A stretch of DNA of 36,586 nt, taken from IMG/VR virus record IMGVR_UViG_3300042090_000130, positions 1-36,586 of that record. The stretch is one strand, 5' to 3'. How positions within the stretch are numbered: the stretch's first letter is position 1; each line of letters starts with the position of its first letter. The stretch is from a virus. Made by a program: the position numbers and the translations under genes. Of this stretch, positions 35,796 through 36,586 are shown piece by piece. Below the pieces are notes generated by a model. That model had not been told where the DNA came from, made no database searches, and was given only the letters and a program-made list of their open reading frames with translations.

Positions 35796-36586
35796 ATGTG
35801 CCTAATTGCTTATGTAAAACAAGGGCTTGAGATGCCGGAAGCTAATTTCCGCAGTGCAGCTAAGGATAACTCTGACGGTATTGGCTTCATGTCGCAGGAT
35901 GGCGTAGAGAAGTTCCTAGGGCGCAAAATGGTAAAGCGGGCATGGCGCTACGCCAGAGAATTGCATGACGCGGGAAGGGAGTATGCCGTGCATTTCCGCT
36001 TCGCTACGCATGGCATTGTGTCACTGCGTAACTGTCATCCGTTCAAGACGCCAGACGGTAACGCCTATGTCATGCATAACGGCATTCTGAGTCAGTACAC
36101 GCCGACTGATCGCAATGGCAATATGTCAGATACCGCTAACCTGGTAAGCGTAATGGTAGGCGTAGATATTGGTGACCATGAGTATTGGGAACAGATGGAA
36201 AAGCATATCGGCTATGCGAATAAGCTATGCGTTATGTCGCCGGATGGGCAATTCCGCATTGTCAATGACAAGGCTGGCGACTGGATTGATGGCGTATGGT
36301 ATTCGCAGACATATAGCTTACCGGGATACGGGATGCATTGGCGCTACAGTGCGGAATCCGATGATACCGCTACGGCAGTCTATGGCAGTCGCGTATATGA
36401 CGGTGGCTACGGGCATCTGGTAGAAGCAGCCTTGGAGCGCCGCTATGGTGCGGCTAGCACTAGCTGGAAAGAAACCAGCGTAGACCGGGACTATGATCGG
36501 ACGGATATCTACGAGACTGAGGCCGAAGAGCTAGACAAGGCATTAGAAGAGCATCTGTCAGATGACGATGAAGCAGACTGTATTTG
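35796..36586 (+). CDS. Class II (Ntn) glutamine amidotransferase, 3' end outside window
   Basis: At least 263 codons; the frame runs off the window end without a stop. Start ATG 35796 follows GGAGGA at ideal spacing, directly after the amidoligase stop. Met-Cys2 provides the N-terminal nucleophile (MCLIAYVKQG), followed by SDGIGFMSQDG, VHFRFATHGIVSLRNCHPF and YVMHNGILSQY, the usual GATase-II site pattern. After residue ~150 the sequence is Asp/Tyr-rich with an acidic helical tail. Such enzymes hydrolyse glutamine to deliver ammonia to a partner synthase or ligase; here the obvious partner is the amidoligase. The acidic C-terminus is unlike standard GATases. Confidence 0.85.
   Translation, partial: MCLIAYVKQGLEMPEANFRSAAKDNSDGIGFMSQDGVEKFLGRKMVKRAWRYARELHDAGREYAVHFRFATHGIVSLRNCHPFKTPDGNAYVMHNGILSQYTPTDRNGNMSDTANLVSVMVGVDIGDHEYWEQMEKHIGYANKLCVMSPDGQFRIVNDKAGDWIDGVWYSQTYSLPGYGMHWRYSAESDDTATAVYGSRVYDGGYGHLVEAALERRYGAASTSWKETSVDRDYDRTDIYETEAEELDKALEEHLSDDDEADCI

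Overview
The window is part of the genome of a tailed, short-tailed (podovirus-type) double-stranded DNA bacteriophage of a Gram-negative host. The evidence is a complete head and tail set on one strand (large terminase, a roughly 700-residue portal, scaffold, HK97-fold-type capsid protein, T7-type adaptor and nozzle proteins, large internal virion proteins), a phage replication set on the other strand, ATGA/TAATG-type gene packing, and a signal-less GH108 endolysin with a three-helix holin. I see no integrase, phage RNA polymerase, tRNA or rRNA gene, CRISPR array or insertion sequence. The host genus cannot be fixed from the sequence.

Layout. (1) 1-11090, plus strand: early/replication region. 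It opens inside a truncated Ala-rich gene, followed by a cluster of tiny Cys-rich or lipoprotein genes. Then come a DnaB/RecA-type helicase, a family A DNA polymerase, an SSB-like acidic-tailed protein, a SLOG-fold DUF2493 protein, a FEN-type 5' exonuclease, a DUF4406 protein, a T7 endonuclease I-type resolvase, a DUF5664 nucleotide pyrophosphohydrolase-like protein, an endonuclease VII-like nuclease, a DEDD exonuclease with a zinc ribbon, and a nest of overlapping small genes. (2) 11102-11123: a perfect UUCG hairpin where the two transcription units converge. (3) 11127-33040, minus strand: the late operon, transcribed leftward. In transcription order it runs: small His/Gly-rich and beta-rich proteins, a possible small terminase, TerL, portal, scaffold, capsid, adaptor, nozzle, fibres, a small holin-like protein, three internal virion proteins, endolysin, holin. 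(4) 33041-33962: about 0.9 kb without a convincing gene. It holds a candidate leftward promoter, a set of phased palindromes, a hairpin-rich late leader and an AT-rich inverted-repeat tract that could be an origin or control region. (5) 33963-36586, plus strand: a Fis-type HTH protein, a sigma-54-like promoter match, small (including membrane) proteins, a zinc-ribbon amidoligase and a class II glutamine amidotransferase cut off by the window end.

How it fits together. If the molecule is circular or circularly permuted, rightward transcription from about 33.9 kb would run through the window end, re-enter at position 1 and stop at 11.1 kb, while leftward late transcription from about 33.35 kb stops at the same terminator. 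The 33-34 kb region would then be the main divergent control centre. The amidoligase plus glutamine amidotransferase pair is the most unusual metabolic content, because such pairs are predicted to make amide/isopeptide-linked compounds or modify proteins or peptides. The most unusual structural content is repeated overprinting of small membrane or lipoprotein reading frames on larger genes (336-515, 2605-2835, 8556-9017, 10524-11090) and a leader with several perfect hairpins ahead of the late genes.
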